Notes under the pieces: model-generated
Databases searched by the model: none
What the model was told of the DNA's origin: nothing
The model's input: the letters and a program-made list of their open reading frames with translations, nothing else
Shown: positions 30,328 through 40,384 of the stretch, one piece after another
How positions within the stretch are numbered: the first letter of the stretch is position 1
Layout: every line of letters starts with the position of its first letter
Translations under genes and position numbers: made by a program
NCBI GenBank assembly: GCA_006386115.1
Contig: VFIW01000037.1
Span: 62,001-126,000, forward strand
Source: Globisporangium splendens
Taxonomy: Eukaryota > Oomycota > Peronosporomycetes > Pythiales > Pythiaceae
DNA length: 64,000 nucleotides
Direction: 5' to 3'

Positions 30328-31356
30328 TCAAGAATTCCTGAGTCTCATTAACACTGCTGACAGTGAGGTGTTTCTTAGTTTTGAGGGGGTGGCACCGATG
30401 TCATTGTCGAGTAGAGCTGCGACTTGGGACAGAAGAACTTTATCATTTCCCCGCGATTCGTCGGTGAGTATCTTCGCACTCTTGGAGTTCATTGCCATGT
30501 TGGCGAGAAGATCGGCTATCTTGTTTTGTTCTCGTTTTGTGTGATTCCAGGAGGTCCACGCAAAGTTGGCGATGATTTGATTTACCCGAACTGCTAGTGG
30601 CTGCAACTCGGTCTGGCGTATTGAGGCGAACCCGTTCTGGGCTGCGATAATCATTTGGCTGTCTCCGAAGACTTCCAACTTGACTTCATAATGCTGTAGG
30701 TAGTGTGCACTGTATGCCTGGCCGTCTTTCAGTGCGCTGTATTCGCACCAATTGCTCGTGACTTCTGGTCCCATATACGCATAGCCGCATGCTTTGAGTT
30801 CCCATCGATTGCTTCGTTCATTCAGGAAGATGAGTGCCCATCCGCTGCCTCCTGGACCTGGGTTGCCGCGTGCACCTCCATCGAAATACAAACGCGCCGT
30901 CGCCCATGCTTCCGGTTGGCGCGACAAGTCTTGTCTCTCCAGTACGCTGAGCAGTTGGCTCAGGCACGTTGCATTGATCTTTTCTCCTTTGAGCGTTCTC
31001 ATCCGATGAGCCACGGCCCGCACTTGCATCACACACGCTGTCCACACTCGCTGGGTACTTTCTTCGATAGTGAGATGTTGCCGTTCATGCACTATTTCCA
31101 CTCTCGTTCTCCATAGCAATACTGGGATGCTTGATGTGACGATAAACCAGAGTTTCTGTAGTGCTGTCGAGTGTTCCGGAGTAATGAACCCGAAGTGCTT
31201 TTCCAATTCCCGGAGCAAAGATCGTTGACCTGGCGGGGCTGTGCGACTAGCAATATGAGGCAAGAAGAGGTTAAGTGCTTGCTCCGTCAATGATCGGCCC
31301 ATCCATCGCCCGAGGAAGACCATCCACGCCGCTTGTGCTCGCTTGCAACTCCACAC
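30328..31356 (-). pseudogene. LINE RNase H domain
   Basis: A 342-residue open frame. The second half is a full RNase H: YFDGGARGNPGPGGSGW, EYSAL, VFGDSQMIIAAQN and NKIADLLANMAM supply the acidic residues. The first half continues the LINE connector (SCKRAQAAWMVFL after a CxxC-type knuckle). This domain is less damaged than in the LINE at 2663-4441. Confidence 0.85.
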
Positions 31357-32489
31357 TATGTGTGAGATCGTTTATTTTGTCTCCCCACATCCGGCATTGC
31401 TTGGGCACGCCGAAGACTCGATCCTTCCCAGATGGAACAGGTTGAGCTGCATCGTAGAAATCCGGTATGTCGTCCACATCTGATACGGCGTAAGACATCC
31501 TCGTTGTTTCCATAGATCTGCTGGTAGCCGGTACTGCACATGGCTGTACCACTGGTCAGTTTTCGCGACTTCGTTTAGCTTGTCTATGAGTCCACCGAGA
31601 CCTTGATACAACTTGCTGTGCAGCCTCCGTGTTCGTGCTCGGTCAATTGTCTTCTGGATACTATTTGGGGGAGTGCGTTCGTGCACCAGCCATGGACAGT
31701 GAGTCGTGAGCGGGTGCGGTTTGAATGTCCACCCTGTAGTCTTTATTTTTTCTTCGATCATTGCCACGTCTTTTTGACAGATAGCATCCCCGACTCAGTC
31801 GATCACTGTCCAGAGAACTCATTTTGCTTGCCGTTGCATCTGGATGTAGTCCGTGTGGCTCCTCTCCGACACTGGCACAGCGATGATGGTTCCCATGCAG
31901 TTGCTGATCCACTTGTACTCTCGTTTTGTGTGTTTCCTGCTCCACGGCTCCTGGTGACTGTTCAACTGGTTGCCTGCATCGATTTCTATCTCCGGTGAGC
32001 ATAGAATGATGCTGGTTACGAGTTTTCGCAAGGCGGTCATTCGTTTGAACGTGAGAGTCGCCGTCATGGTTGATAGCCGCATGGAGAACACTCGCTCTTC
32101 TTCCCGTCTCGCGTTGAAGCTGGCCAAATTGCATTCCGTCAGGAAAGGAACCCTTTTGACTGTATACTGCTCGCCTTGACTGTCGATTATCCAGGGGTTG
32201 TCGTTCCACTGAAAAGATGGCCAGAAGGCTCGAGTCTCTTCCGATAGTTGATGAATCGTCTGCTCAGGTTTTCTCCCAAAGTACACACCTACACGTCCGT
32301 TTGATCTCCACTCAAGGTCCAGGGTTGGAGCAAGGATTCCATTTGCTGCTTCAGATCGTCTTTCCACGCGGGATTGCGTCCCTCTGCAACCACCAAGTCT
32401 TCACAGAGATACTCCCACCTGTGGATATTGTTCGTCTGGTACAGCCTTGTCTCTGCGTGCCGGCTTCGCTCCTTGGGTGAAATCGCGCA

Positions 32490-33280
32490 TCATCCCCGGT
32501 TTTGACTTTTGTCCCGATGCACTTGTTCATGCCAAGCCTCTGTATACTTGTCTCGCGCTCGCTGTAGCCATCGAGTTGTCCACCGCATCGCTTGTCGCTC
32601 TATTGCAAGAGGTATTGAATAGAGACCTTTGCCTTCTCTTTCCTTAACCGGCAGGTAGAACAGGGAAGGACTCACCTTGTGCCTCGTGCCGTCTGTGCCG
32701 AGTGTTGATTTCCACAAAAATTGCTTTTGTAGATTCACTAGCTGATCCACGACTTTCGCTGGGGGCTTGATGTAGCCGGCAGTGAACAGAATCGACGGCA
32801 GTAAGATCGAATTCAGTATAAGCACTCTCCCCACCACACTGTTGGAGACTTTGGCCGCGATGATCAATCTGGTTCGGAGCTTTTGCAGGCGGTCCTCCCA
32901 ATTAGCTTGCGTGATGTTCCCAGTACCTATTTGGATGCCAAGGTACCTCACCGTCTCTCCATGCTTCAGGATTGGAATGCCGCATCTTTGTTCCTGGACT
33001 ACTGCTGTGTTGAGACAGATGTAGCTGCTTTTCGTTGGTCGCACGTGCAGACCTGATTGCTGGCCGAACTCGGACAGCAGCTGCATGAGTCGAGGCAGCT
33101 GCTTCCCTTGTTTCAAAAAGGCGGTGGAGTCGTCGACGAAGGTCGAAATAAGATGGGGTTCTGCTCCGGATCTGGTCACACGAATTCCTCCCAGATGGGA
33201 GTCTTGCTGAACTGCCAGTGCGAGAATCTCCGCGGCAACGATAAACAGCAGAGGGGCCAGGGAGCAACCTTGACGAATAC
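32490..33280 (-). pseudogene. LINE reverse transcriptase, 5' truncated
   Basis: Minus-strand RT from motif B (RGIRQGCSLAP, cut at 33280) through motif C (STFVDDST) and the SYICLNTAV strand to the thumb (VRYLGIQIGTG). Everything N-terminal, including motif A and the endonuclease, is missing because the sequence switches at 33280-33285 to protease DNA. A frameshift separates motif B from motif C near 33180. Confidence 0.85.
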
Positions 33281-33285
33281 CTCGG

Positions 33286-34198
33286 CTTTGAAGTCAATGG
33301 AGTGGTGTTCACACCTCAAGAGCAAGCGGAAGCCATTCAGGATAGCAACCTCGCGATTGGACTTCCAAGTGTTGCAGGCAAGCAAGAGGATGCAATCTCT
33401 GCGTCGTCTGAAAAAGCTGAGAAGTCCGACGAAGGCAAGGAGAGCGCGTGTGGCGAAGACGAATCGCAGGAAGCCGTTTGCTTTGAAAAGTCGAGCAATT
33501 CCGCCGAGCAGGTCATGTACAAGACATCTGGCCCAGTGGCGCGCCTCATGATACGGAAGGACAACAACATGAACATTGCGTACTGCACGGGGTTTCTGTT
33601 GGGCTGCGAGGGCCACTTGATCACTAACCAGCACTGCATCCGCAATTGGCTCGATGCACTCAACACGTACATTGAGTTTTACGCCGAAACCGAGACGTGC
33701 GGGTCCAAGGCTTGCGCAACCCGTGGAGCTTGTCCCGGCCGCATTACGGCTGGGAATGCGACGCTCACGGCCGTCTCCACGGATCTCGACTACGCGTTGA
33801 TCAAGATCTCAAGCGGTGACGGAGCGGACATCTCGACCCTGTTTGCCCACGTCGGAGGCTATTTGCAATTGCGCGCGAGCGGACCGAAGCTCCAGGAAGA
33901 GATTTTCATCCCACAGTATCCACTTGGACAGGGCAAACGCATCGCGACGACCTCGAACGGCCAGCCTGGACGGATTGAGAGCCTGACGGCAGGAGAGTGT
34001 GGTGGCAAAGACGCCGGGTACTACGTGGACACCCAAGAAGGCTCCTCGGGCTCACCTGTGATCGCAAAGTCGGACTTCACGGTCATCGCGCTGCACCACT
34101 GCGGTGGTTGCCTGAACGGTGGCATTCAATCCCAGAAGCTGATTGCGGACCTCGAGACGAAGGGTGTGCTCCCACGCTGTGCGATTGCGTCAACTTGA
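33286..34198 (+). pseudogene. Trypsin-like protease copy lacking its N-terminus
   Basis: Matches residues from FEVNGVVFTPQEQ to the stop of the intact gene at 42515-41142, with one visible protein difference (ESACGED versus ESVCGED). The signal peptide and about the first 155 residues are absent because the arm ends here inside the LINE. His (TNQHC), Asp (DLDYALI) and Ser (GSSGSP) are all still encoded, but no promoter or secretion signal remains. Confidence 0.85.
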
Positions 34199-34410
34199 GT
34201 TAAAACTCACCTGCCTTTGCCTTCGCTTCTTTGCCAGGAAGACCAGAAGTAACATGCAAACCTCGACAACGACAAACAACGCATCTTTTCTTCCTCAGCT
34301 TTTTTGTTTTGTTTTTTCGTTTGTTTGTTTGTTTGTTTTTGCGTACTTACTCGTTGCTTGAGACCCCTACGTAGCTCAACACTTGCAGCAGAATAAAGTG
34401 GCAACGTTTC

Positions 34411-34955
34411 TTACGCCTCATCGTTAAAGTTGGTCGTCGACATGGGCTCGGCCCAATCGCCCAGCTCTTGGCGACGCAACACAAGCACGGCGTTCTCAAA
34501 GGCCACTACATCTTTCCCCAGAGCGAGTCGCGCTGGAAGCTGGTGTCCTTCAGTGTCTTGTCTTGGTGAGCGCCTCGACAATCAACTTGGCACCCTTGAC
34601 CGGATCCCCTGCTTGCTTCCCGTTCTTGGAATCGTACAGCGCTTTGATGGGCGCCGTCGCCGGTCCCAAGTTCGCGATCTTCGTTTGAATGGCAGAGTGA
34701 CCGGAGCGGGGGAACGAGGTGCGAAAGTACCCAGGCTCAATCACGGTCACCTCGATCCCAAGATGCGCGACGTCGCCACGGAGAGACTCCGTGAGACCCG
34801 CGACCGTGAACTTGGACGCGCAGTAGAGACCCGAGTCCGGGAACCTCTCCAGCCCGCGACCGAACCCACATTCGACACAACACTCGACTTTGCGCGCGCA
34901 TGCATGGAAGCACGGCGCGGCAGACGTTCAGCATCCGAAACACGTTGTATTATTC
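34411..34955 (-). pseudogene. Type C SDR relic (C3)
   Basis: A third SDR type, missing the whole first half. Homology begins at the LFNTNVF block right after the conserved intron position and runs to a DDEA end. At least three frameshifts are visible (after MRAQ, near GWRG, and after EALTKT). The remaining protein is close to type B (EPGYFRTSF, NGKQAGDPVKGAK) but distinct. Same sequence as C3', so the decay predates the inverted duplication. Confidence 0.8.
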
Positions 34956-35412
34956 GTTAAAGAGGTTTCGTTTCAATATTGAGATCGCCTAAGGATATGC
35001 TGTGAATTTACTGGATTAGCGGGTTAATAGTGTACAATATTAACCCACTGGAACTAGTTTTGGCAATTTCTCTTGTGTCCGACAACAACAGTAAATTACA
35101 AGTCTTGTACCGGTATTGCAGCGGTAAGGGTCTCACCATCAGGTCAATCAGCAACTTCAGGAACCGAATCAATCCGGTCATGTGCGAAATCAGTTCCATA
35201 CGCGCTGTCCCGTGTTCACGCACCATTTACAAAGCAGCATAGCAGTCTCCGATGCCGAGACCCTTGCCATTCGCCACGACAGCAGCAATAGTCAACTGCA
35301 GAAGGCACACTGGGGTCATTCTCTTCCGCGTGCTCGTCATTCCGCAATTTGCCTCCTTCGACTCCTAGTTGCTTAACCTGAACCACGTTCACCAACAGTT
35401 GCCTCAAACACA
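34956..35412. other. Upstream region of A3, no gene seen
   Basis: 457 bp between C3 and the ATG of A3, without supported coding frames, mirrored at 39928-40384. It contains the hairpin at 35021-35046 and supplies the 5' end that distinguishes A3 from A1/A2. Confidence 0.5.
35021..35046. repeat. Perfect 9-bp inverted repeat upstream of A3
   Basis: GGGTTAATA and TATTAACCC surround an 8-nt GTGTACAA loop; mirrored at 40294-40319. It could be a dimeric protein-binding site or a hairpin. Confidence 0.5.
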
Positions 35413-36279
35413 ATGGACTCGCCTTCCTCCTCCCAAAAGGTCTGGTTCATCACAGGGTGCTCCTCGGGCATCGGCCATGAACTCACCCTCACCGCGCTCG
35501 CACGCGGGGACAAGGTCATCGCCACGGCGCGCAGTGCGAGCAAGCTCGACGACCTCAAGCAGCGCGGCGCACACACGATCGCGCTCGACGTGACGTGGAC
35601 CGACGACGTGCTCCAGAAAACCATCGCGGATGCCGTCGCAGTCTACGGTCGCATCGACATCCTCGTCAACAACGCCGGGTACGTGCTCCAAGGCGCGATG
35701 GAGGAGTGCAGCGCGCAGGAAGTGTACGATCTGTTCAACACGAACGTCTTCGGCGTGCTCAACATGGTGCGCGCCGTGATGCCGTACTTGCGCGCGCAAA
35801 AGTCGGGCGTGGTCGCCAACATCGGCTCGCTCGCCGCGTGGCGCAGCCATGCCACGACGGGGATGTACTGCGCGACCAAGTTCGCGACCGCCGGCATCAC
35901 CGAGGGTCTGCGCGAAGAAGTCGAGCACCTGGGCATCGAAGTCACGTCCATCGACCTCGGCTCGTTCCGCACGGAGCTCGCGGCCAACATGGTGATCGCG
36001 AAGCGCAACATCCCGGAGCTCGATACCGCCACGAACCCCGTCCGCGAGTTTCTGTCTCAACTCCACGGCAAGCAGTCAGGCGACCCCGTGAAGGCCGCCA
36101 AGCTCATCTCGGAGCTGCTCACCAAGACGGGTCGTGGCGCTGGCCGCACGCTCCCGCCTCGCCTGGCGTTCGGTAAGGACTCGGTCGCGTACGTCAAGGA
36201 TGCGCTCGAGCGCGGCCAGAAGATGCTCGACGAGTGGTCCGACATCGTGTCCACGACCAACCACGACGATGTCGCGTGA
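35413..36279 (+). CDS. Type A short-chain dehydrogenase/reductase (A3), intact
   Basis: 288 residues from ATG 35413 (context ACACAATGG) with the short leader MDSPSSSQKVW. TGCSSGIG at 14-21, NNAG at about 86-89, Ser139, Tyr152, Lys156. It is intronless at the site where type B has its intron. Sequence downstream of CTCCTCCCAAAAGG matches A1/A2, while everything upstream is unrelated to them, so A3 acquired a new 5' end including the start codon, or A1/A2 lost theirs. A His replaces Arg after the glycine loop (GIGHELTLTAL). It converges on B3. Confidence 0.9.
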   Translation: MDSPSSSQKVWFITGCSSGIGHELTLTALARGDKVIATARSASKLDDLKQRGAHTIALDVTWTDDVLQKTIADAVAVYGRIDILVNNAGYVLQGAMEECSAQEVYDLFNTNVFGVLNMVRAVMPYLRAQKSGVVANIGSLAAWRSHATTGMYCATKFATAGITEGLREEVEHLGIEVTSIDLGSFRTELAANMVIAKRNIPELDTATNPVREFLSQLHGKQSGDPVKAAKLISELLTKTGRGAGRTLPPRLAFGKDSVAYVKDALERGQKMLDEWSDIVSTTNHDDVA

Positions 36280-36474
36280 GTGGGAGAAGGCAGCTTCGTT
36301 GCTCACCTGCTGAATTCTCTATTGGCATCAGAAAAGTCGACAGTTTGGTGTCCTTAAGTTTTTACACTTGCTGAACAGAATAAAACCGTTTATTTTGTCA
36401 ATGAAAGAGAGTGCACAAAGGAAATACGTTCTCACTATGATTGACCTTGCCGTCGAAAGCAAGTCTCAGTTGTC

Positions 36475-37467
36475 TTACTGCACGTCGTCACAGTCGGTCG
36501 ACGCAGCAATGTCAGACCACTCGCTGAGCTCTTGCTGGCGCAACTCCAACACGGACGTCCGAATGCCACGGCGTCCTTGCCGAGCACCAGTCTCGCAGGC
36601 AACACGCGTCCTGCGCATCGACCCGACTTCGTCAGAGCTTCCCGATCACCTTGGCTCCCTTCACTGGGTCACCCGATTGCTTGCCATTCACCGACGCCAA
36701 GAGGGCTTTCGCTGGCGCCGTCACAGGGTCCAAGTCCGCATGTGCTTCTTCGCGGAAAAGGAGCCAGCGCCGAGAAGAGACGTGCGGAAGTACCCCGGTT
36801 CGATCGCCGTGACGTCGATGCCGAGGTGGCTCACTTCAGCGCGGAGAGACTCGGAGATGCCCGCGACGGCAAACTTTGTGGCGCAGTAGAGACCGCTGCC
36901 TGGAAAGCCTTTCCATCCACCAATAGAGCCAATGTTCGCGACCACACCTGACTTCTGCTTCCGCATGTACGGCAACACGGCGCGACACACGTTCAAGATG
37001 CCAAACACATTCGTGTTGAACTGCTGCAAAGCTTCCTCAGCACTGTGCAAACAATGCAGCCAGAGTCGGATGCGTTGGAAAGATCAATTGCGTTGTGGTG
37101 GTGGCGACAGTAGATCCTTGTGGGAAAAACGAAAGTAGTACTGATAAACGCACCTGCATTCTTCGATCGCGCCTACGAGAACGTACACGGCGTTGTTCAC
37201 GAGAACGTCGATCTTCCCAAATTTCTCGACGGCTTGAGCAACGGTCGCTTCCAGAACCTCGTCCGACGACGTGACATCGAGCGGAAGCAAGAACGCACCG
37301 CGCTGCTCCAGGTCTGCGATCTTGGCGGCGTTTCTCGCCGTCGCGACAACGTTGTCACCGTGGGTGAGCGCGGCGAGCACGAGCTCCCTTCCCAGTCCCG
37401 TGGAGCAGCCGGTGATGAACCACGTTTTCTTGCTTGAGAACGAAGCTGGTGGCGAAGGTGTTGACAT
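36475..37467 (-). pseudogene. Type B SDR copy (B3) with three single-base deletions
   Basis: Exon 1 37467-37154, intron 111 bp (37153-37043), exon 2 37042-36475. Exon 1 and the start of exon 2 are B1-like, including NNAV in place of NNAG. Three single-base deletions near 36738, 36641 and 36556 break the second half; the frame stops soon after the first (AKKHMRTWTL). The net change is -3, so the final residues return to the original frame. No sister copy has these deletions. Confidence 0.8.
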
Positions 37468-37503
37468 GACTGGGTGTCTCTTGGAACAGATGGAAGAAAT
37501 TTT

Positions 37504-37511
37504 GAAAATGA
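37504..37511 (-). promoter_or_regulatory. Inr-like core promoter of B3
   Basis: TCATTTTC on the minus strand, 37 bp before the ATG, preceded by CCAATCAG; same arrangement as for B1. Confidence 0.45.
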
Positions 37512-37567
37512 CTGATTGGCTGTTGGTTTTTATTGTTGTGCGGTCTTCTTTGCCATTGTGCTACTTC

Positions 37568-37769
37568 GGAAAGAGTCGCTGTCGTCAACGGCCACCAATG
37601 ACTGCGCAAAACCTATTACACGACGATGCTAGTTTTACGACTGCAGCACGTCATCGCCTTTGTGCTGCACAGGAAAGAGTCGCTGTCGCCACCCGCCACC
37701 AATGGCTGCACACAACGTACTTCAAGACGATGTTAGTCATACGACGGCCGCACGTCAGCGACTCTTTCC
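37568..37769. repeat. P3 axis: spacer with iterated GGAAAGAGTCGCTGTC
   Basis: The 174-bp spacer 37582-37755 is flanked by the two arm ends. GGAAAGAGTCGCTGTC occurs at 37568-37583 and again at 37672-37687, and inverted with one mismatch at 37754-37769. Each direct copy is followed by a CCACCAATG-type block, so the spacer is an imperfect tandem duplication of the arm end. Confidence 0.7.
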
Positions 37770-37817
37770 GAAGTAGCACAATGGCAAAGAAGACCGCACA
37801 GCAATAAAAACCAACAG

Positions 37818-37833
37818 CCAATCAGTCATTTTC
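37818..37833 (+). promoter_or_regulatory. CCAAT box and Inr-like element of B3'
   Basis: CCAATCAG then TCATTTTC (37826-37833), 37 bp before ATG 37870, followed by a pyrimidine-rich run. It mirrors B3 across the spacer. Confidence 0.45.
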
Positions 37834-37869
37834 AAAATTTCTTCCATCTGTTCCAAGAGACACCCAGTC

Positions 37870-38865
37870 ATGTCAACACCTTCGCCACCAGCTTCGTTCT
37901 CAAGCAAGAAAACGTGGTTCATCACCGGCTGCTCCACGGGACTGGGAAGGGAGCTCGTGCTCGCCGCGCTCGCCCACGGTGACAACGTTGTCGCGACGGC
38001 GAGAAACGTCGCCAAGATCGCAGATTTGGAACAGCGCGGTGCGTTCTTGCTTCCGTTCGACGTCACGTCGTCGGACGAGGTTCTGGAAGCGGCCGTTGCC
38101 CAGGCCGTGGAGAAGTTCGGATCGATTGACATTCTCGTGAACAACGCTGGGTACGTTCTCATAGGCGCGATCGAAGAATGCAGGTGCGTTTATCAGTACT
38201 ACTTTCGTTTTTCCCACAACGATCTACTGTCACCACCACTACAACGCAATTGATCTTTCCAACGCATCTGACTCTGGCTGCATTGCTTGCACAGCGCCGA
38301 GGAAGCTTTGCAGCAGTTCAACACGAATGTGTTTGGCATCTTGAACGTGTGTCGCGCTGTGTTGCCGTACATGCGGAAACAGAAGTCTGGTGTGGTCGCG
38401 AACATTGGCTCTATCGGTGGATGGAAAGGCTTCCCAGGCAGCGGTCTCTACTGCGCTTCGAAGTTTGCCGTCGCGTGCATCTCCGAGTCACTCCGTGCTG
38501 AAGTGAGCCACCTCGGCATCGACGTCACGGTGATCGAACCGGGGTACTTCCGCACGTCTCTTCTCGGCGCTGGCTCCTTTTCCGCGAAGAAGCACATTGC
38601 GGACTTGGACCCTGTGACGGCGCCAGCGAAAGCCCTCTTGGCGTCGGTGAATGGCAAGCAATCGGGTGACCCAGTGAAGGGAGCCAAGGTGATCGTGGAA
38701 GCTCTGACGAAGTCGGGTCGATGCGCAGGACGCGTGCTGCCTGCGAGACTGGTGCTCGGCAAGGACGCCGTGGCATTCGAGACGTCCGTGTTGGAGTTGC
38801 GCCAGCAAGAGCTCAGCGAGTGGTCTGACATTGCTGCGTCGACCGACTGTGACGACGTGCAGTAA
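37870..38865 (+). CDS. Type B short-chain dehydrogenase/reductase (B3')
   Basis: Exons 37870-38183 and 38295-38865, intron 111 bp of the same class as B1, 294 residues. It is a mosaic: leader and intron like B1, exon 1 body like B2 (RNVAKIADLEQ, FDVTSSDEV), then NNAGYVLIG, and exon 2 like B2' (YCASKFAVACISESL). Catalytic Ser, Tyr157 and Lys161 are kept. It is the only type B copy of P3 with an unbroken frame. Confidence 0.88.
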
Positions 38866-39060
38866 GACAACTGAGACTTGCTTTCGACGGCAAGGTCAAT
38901 CATAGTGAGAACGTATTTCCTTTGTGCACTCTCTTTCATTGACAAAATAAACGGTTTTATTCTGTTCAGCAAGTGTAAAAACTTAAGGACACCAAACTGT
39001 CGACTTTTCTGATGCCAATAGAGAATTCAGCAGGTGAGCAACGAAGCTGCCTTCTCCCAC

Positions 39061-39927
39061 TCACGCGACATCGTCGTGGTTGGTCGTGGACACGATGTCG
39101 GACCACTCGTCGAGCATCTTCTGGCCGCGCTCGAGCGCATCCTTGACGTACGCGACCGAGTCCTTACCGAACGCCAGGCGAGGCGGGAGCGTGCGGCCAG
39201 CGCCACGACCCGTCTTGGTGAGCAGCTCCGAGATGAGCTTGGCGGCCTTCACGGGGTCGCCTGACTGCTTGCCGTGGAGTTGAGACAGAAACTCGCGGAC
39301 GGGGTTCGTGGCGGTATCGAGCTCCGGGATGTTGCGCTTCGCGATCACCATGTTGGCCGCGAGCTCCGTGCGGAACGAGCCGAGGTCGATGGACGTGACT
39401 TCGATGCCCAGGTGCTCGACTTCTTCGCGCAGACCCTCGGTGATGCCGGCGGTCGCGAACTTGGTCGCGCAGTACATCCCCGTCGTGGCATGGCTGCGCC
39501 ACGCGGCGAGCGAGCCGATGTTGGCGACCACACCCGACTTTTGCGCGCGCAAGTACGGCATCACGGCGCGCACCATGTTGAGCACGCCGAAGACGTTCGT
39601 GTTGAACAGATCGTACACTTCCTGCGCGCTGCACTCCTCCATCGCGCCTTGGAGCACGTACCCGGCGTTGTTGACGAGGATGTCGATGCGACCGTAGACT
39701 GCGACGGCATCCGCGATGGTTTTCTGGAGCACGTCGTCGGTCCACGTCACGTCGAGCGCGATCGTGTGTGCGCCGCGCTGCTTGAGGTCGTCGAGCTTGC
39801 TCGCACTGCGCGCCGTGGCGATGACCTTGTCCCCGCGTGCGAGCGCGGTGAGGGTGAGTTCATGGCCGATGCCCGAGGAGCACCCTGTGATGAACCAGAC
39901 CTTTTGGGAGGAGGAAGGCGAGTCCAT
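39061..39927 (-). CDS. Type A short-chain dehydrogenase/reductase (A3'), intact
   Basis: Mirror copy of A3 from ATG 39927 to TGA 39061, 288 residues with the same protein sequence. All SDR motifs are present. With A3 it is one of only two type A genes here with a normal ATG. It converges on B3' with the same overlapping polyadenylation signals as the other A/B pairs. Confidence 0.9.
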   Translation of the reverse strand: MDSPSSSQKVWFITGCSSGIGHELTLTALARGDKVIATARSASKLDDLKQRGAHTIALDVTWTDDVLQKTIADAVAVYGRIDILVNNAGYVLQGAMEECSAQEVYDLFNTNVFGVLNMVRAVMPYLRAQKSGVVANIGSLAAWRSHATTGMYCATKFATAGITEGLREEVEHLGIEVTSIDLGSFRTELAANMVIAKRNIPELDTATNPVREFLSQLHGKQSGDPVKAAKLISELLTKTGRGAGRTLPPRLAFGKDSVAYVKDALERGQKMLDEWSDIVSTTNHDDVA

Positions 39928-40384
39928 TGTGTTTGAGGCAACTGTTGGTGAACGTGGTTCAGGTTAAGCAACTAGGAGTCGAAGGAGGCAAATTGCGGAA
40001 TGACGAGCACGCGGAAGAGAATGACCCCAGTGTGCCTTCTGCAGTTGACTATTGCTGCTGTCGTGGCGAATGGCAAGGGTCTCGGCATCGGAGACTGCTA
40101 TGCTGCTTTGTAAATGGTGCGTGAACACGGGACAGCGCGTATGGAACTGATTTCGCACATGACCGGATTGATTCGGTTCCTGAAGTTGCTGATTGACCTG
40201 ATGGTGAGACCCTTACCGCTGCAATACCGGTACAAGACTTGTAATTTACTGTTGTTGTCGGACACAAGAGAAATTGCCAAAACTAGTTCCAGTGGGTTAA
40301 TATTGTACACTATTAACCCGCTAATCCAGTAAATTCACAGCATATCCTTAGGCGATCTCAATATTGAAACGAAACCTCTTTAAC
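39928..40384. other. Upstream region of A3', no gene seen
   Basis: Mirror of 34956-35412, including the inverted repeat at 40294-40319; no supported frame. Confidence 0.5.

Larger units (their letters stand above)
30072..33280 (-). mobile_element. LINE fragment bridging palindromes P2 and P3
   Basis: A minus-strand LINE piece distinct from the one at 2640-7947: RT from just before motif C, connector, and a complete RNase H, with about 255 bp of 3' flank. Its 5' end is cut inside the RT at 33280, where P3 begins, and its other end meets the P2 arm at 30071. Several frameshifts make it inactive. Confidence 0.85.
33280..37581. repeat. Palindrome P3, left arm
   Basis: Reverse complement of 37756-42060; coordinates sum to 75340 outside and 75337 near the axis. 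The outer end shares the 6-bp CCTCGG with the LINE RT, a microhomology junction. It contains the truncated protease, C3, A3 and B3. The arms match almost perfectly except around the B genes (about 36475-37500), where the left copy resembles B1 and the right resembles B2/B2'. Confidence 0.92.

Noticed and set aside
30072..30330. Copia-type LTR starting TGTTGAGG
   Set aside because: Begins with TG but no second LTR, no CA end and no primer site; more simply the 3' flank of the LINE.
37568..37769. CRISPR-like repeats at the P3 axis
   Set aside because: Only two direct copies and one inverted, irregular spacing, eukaryotic context.
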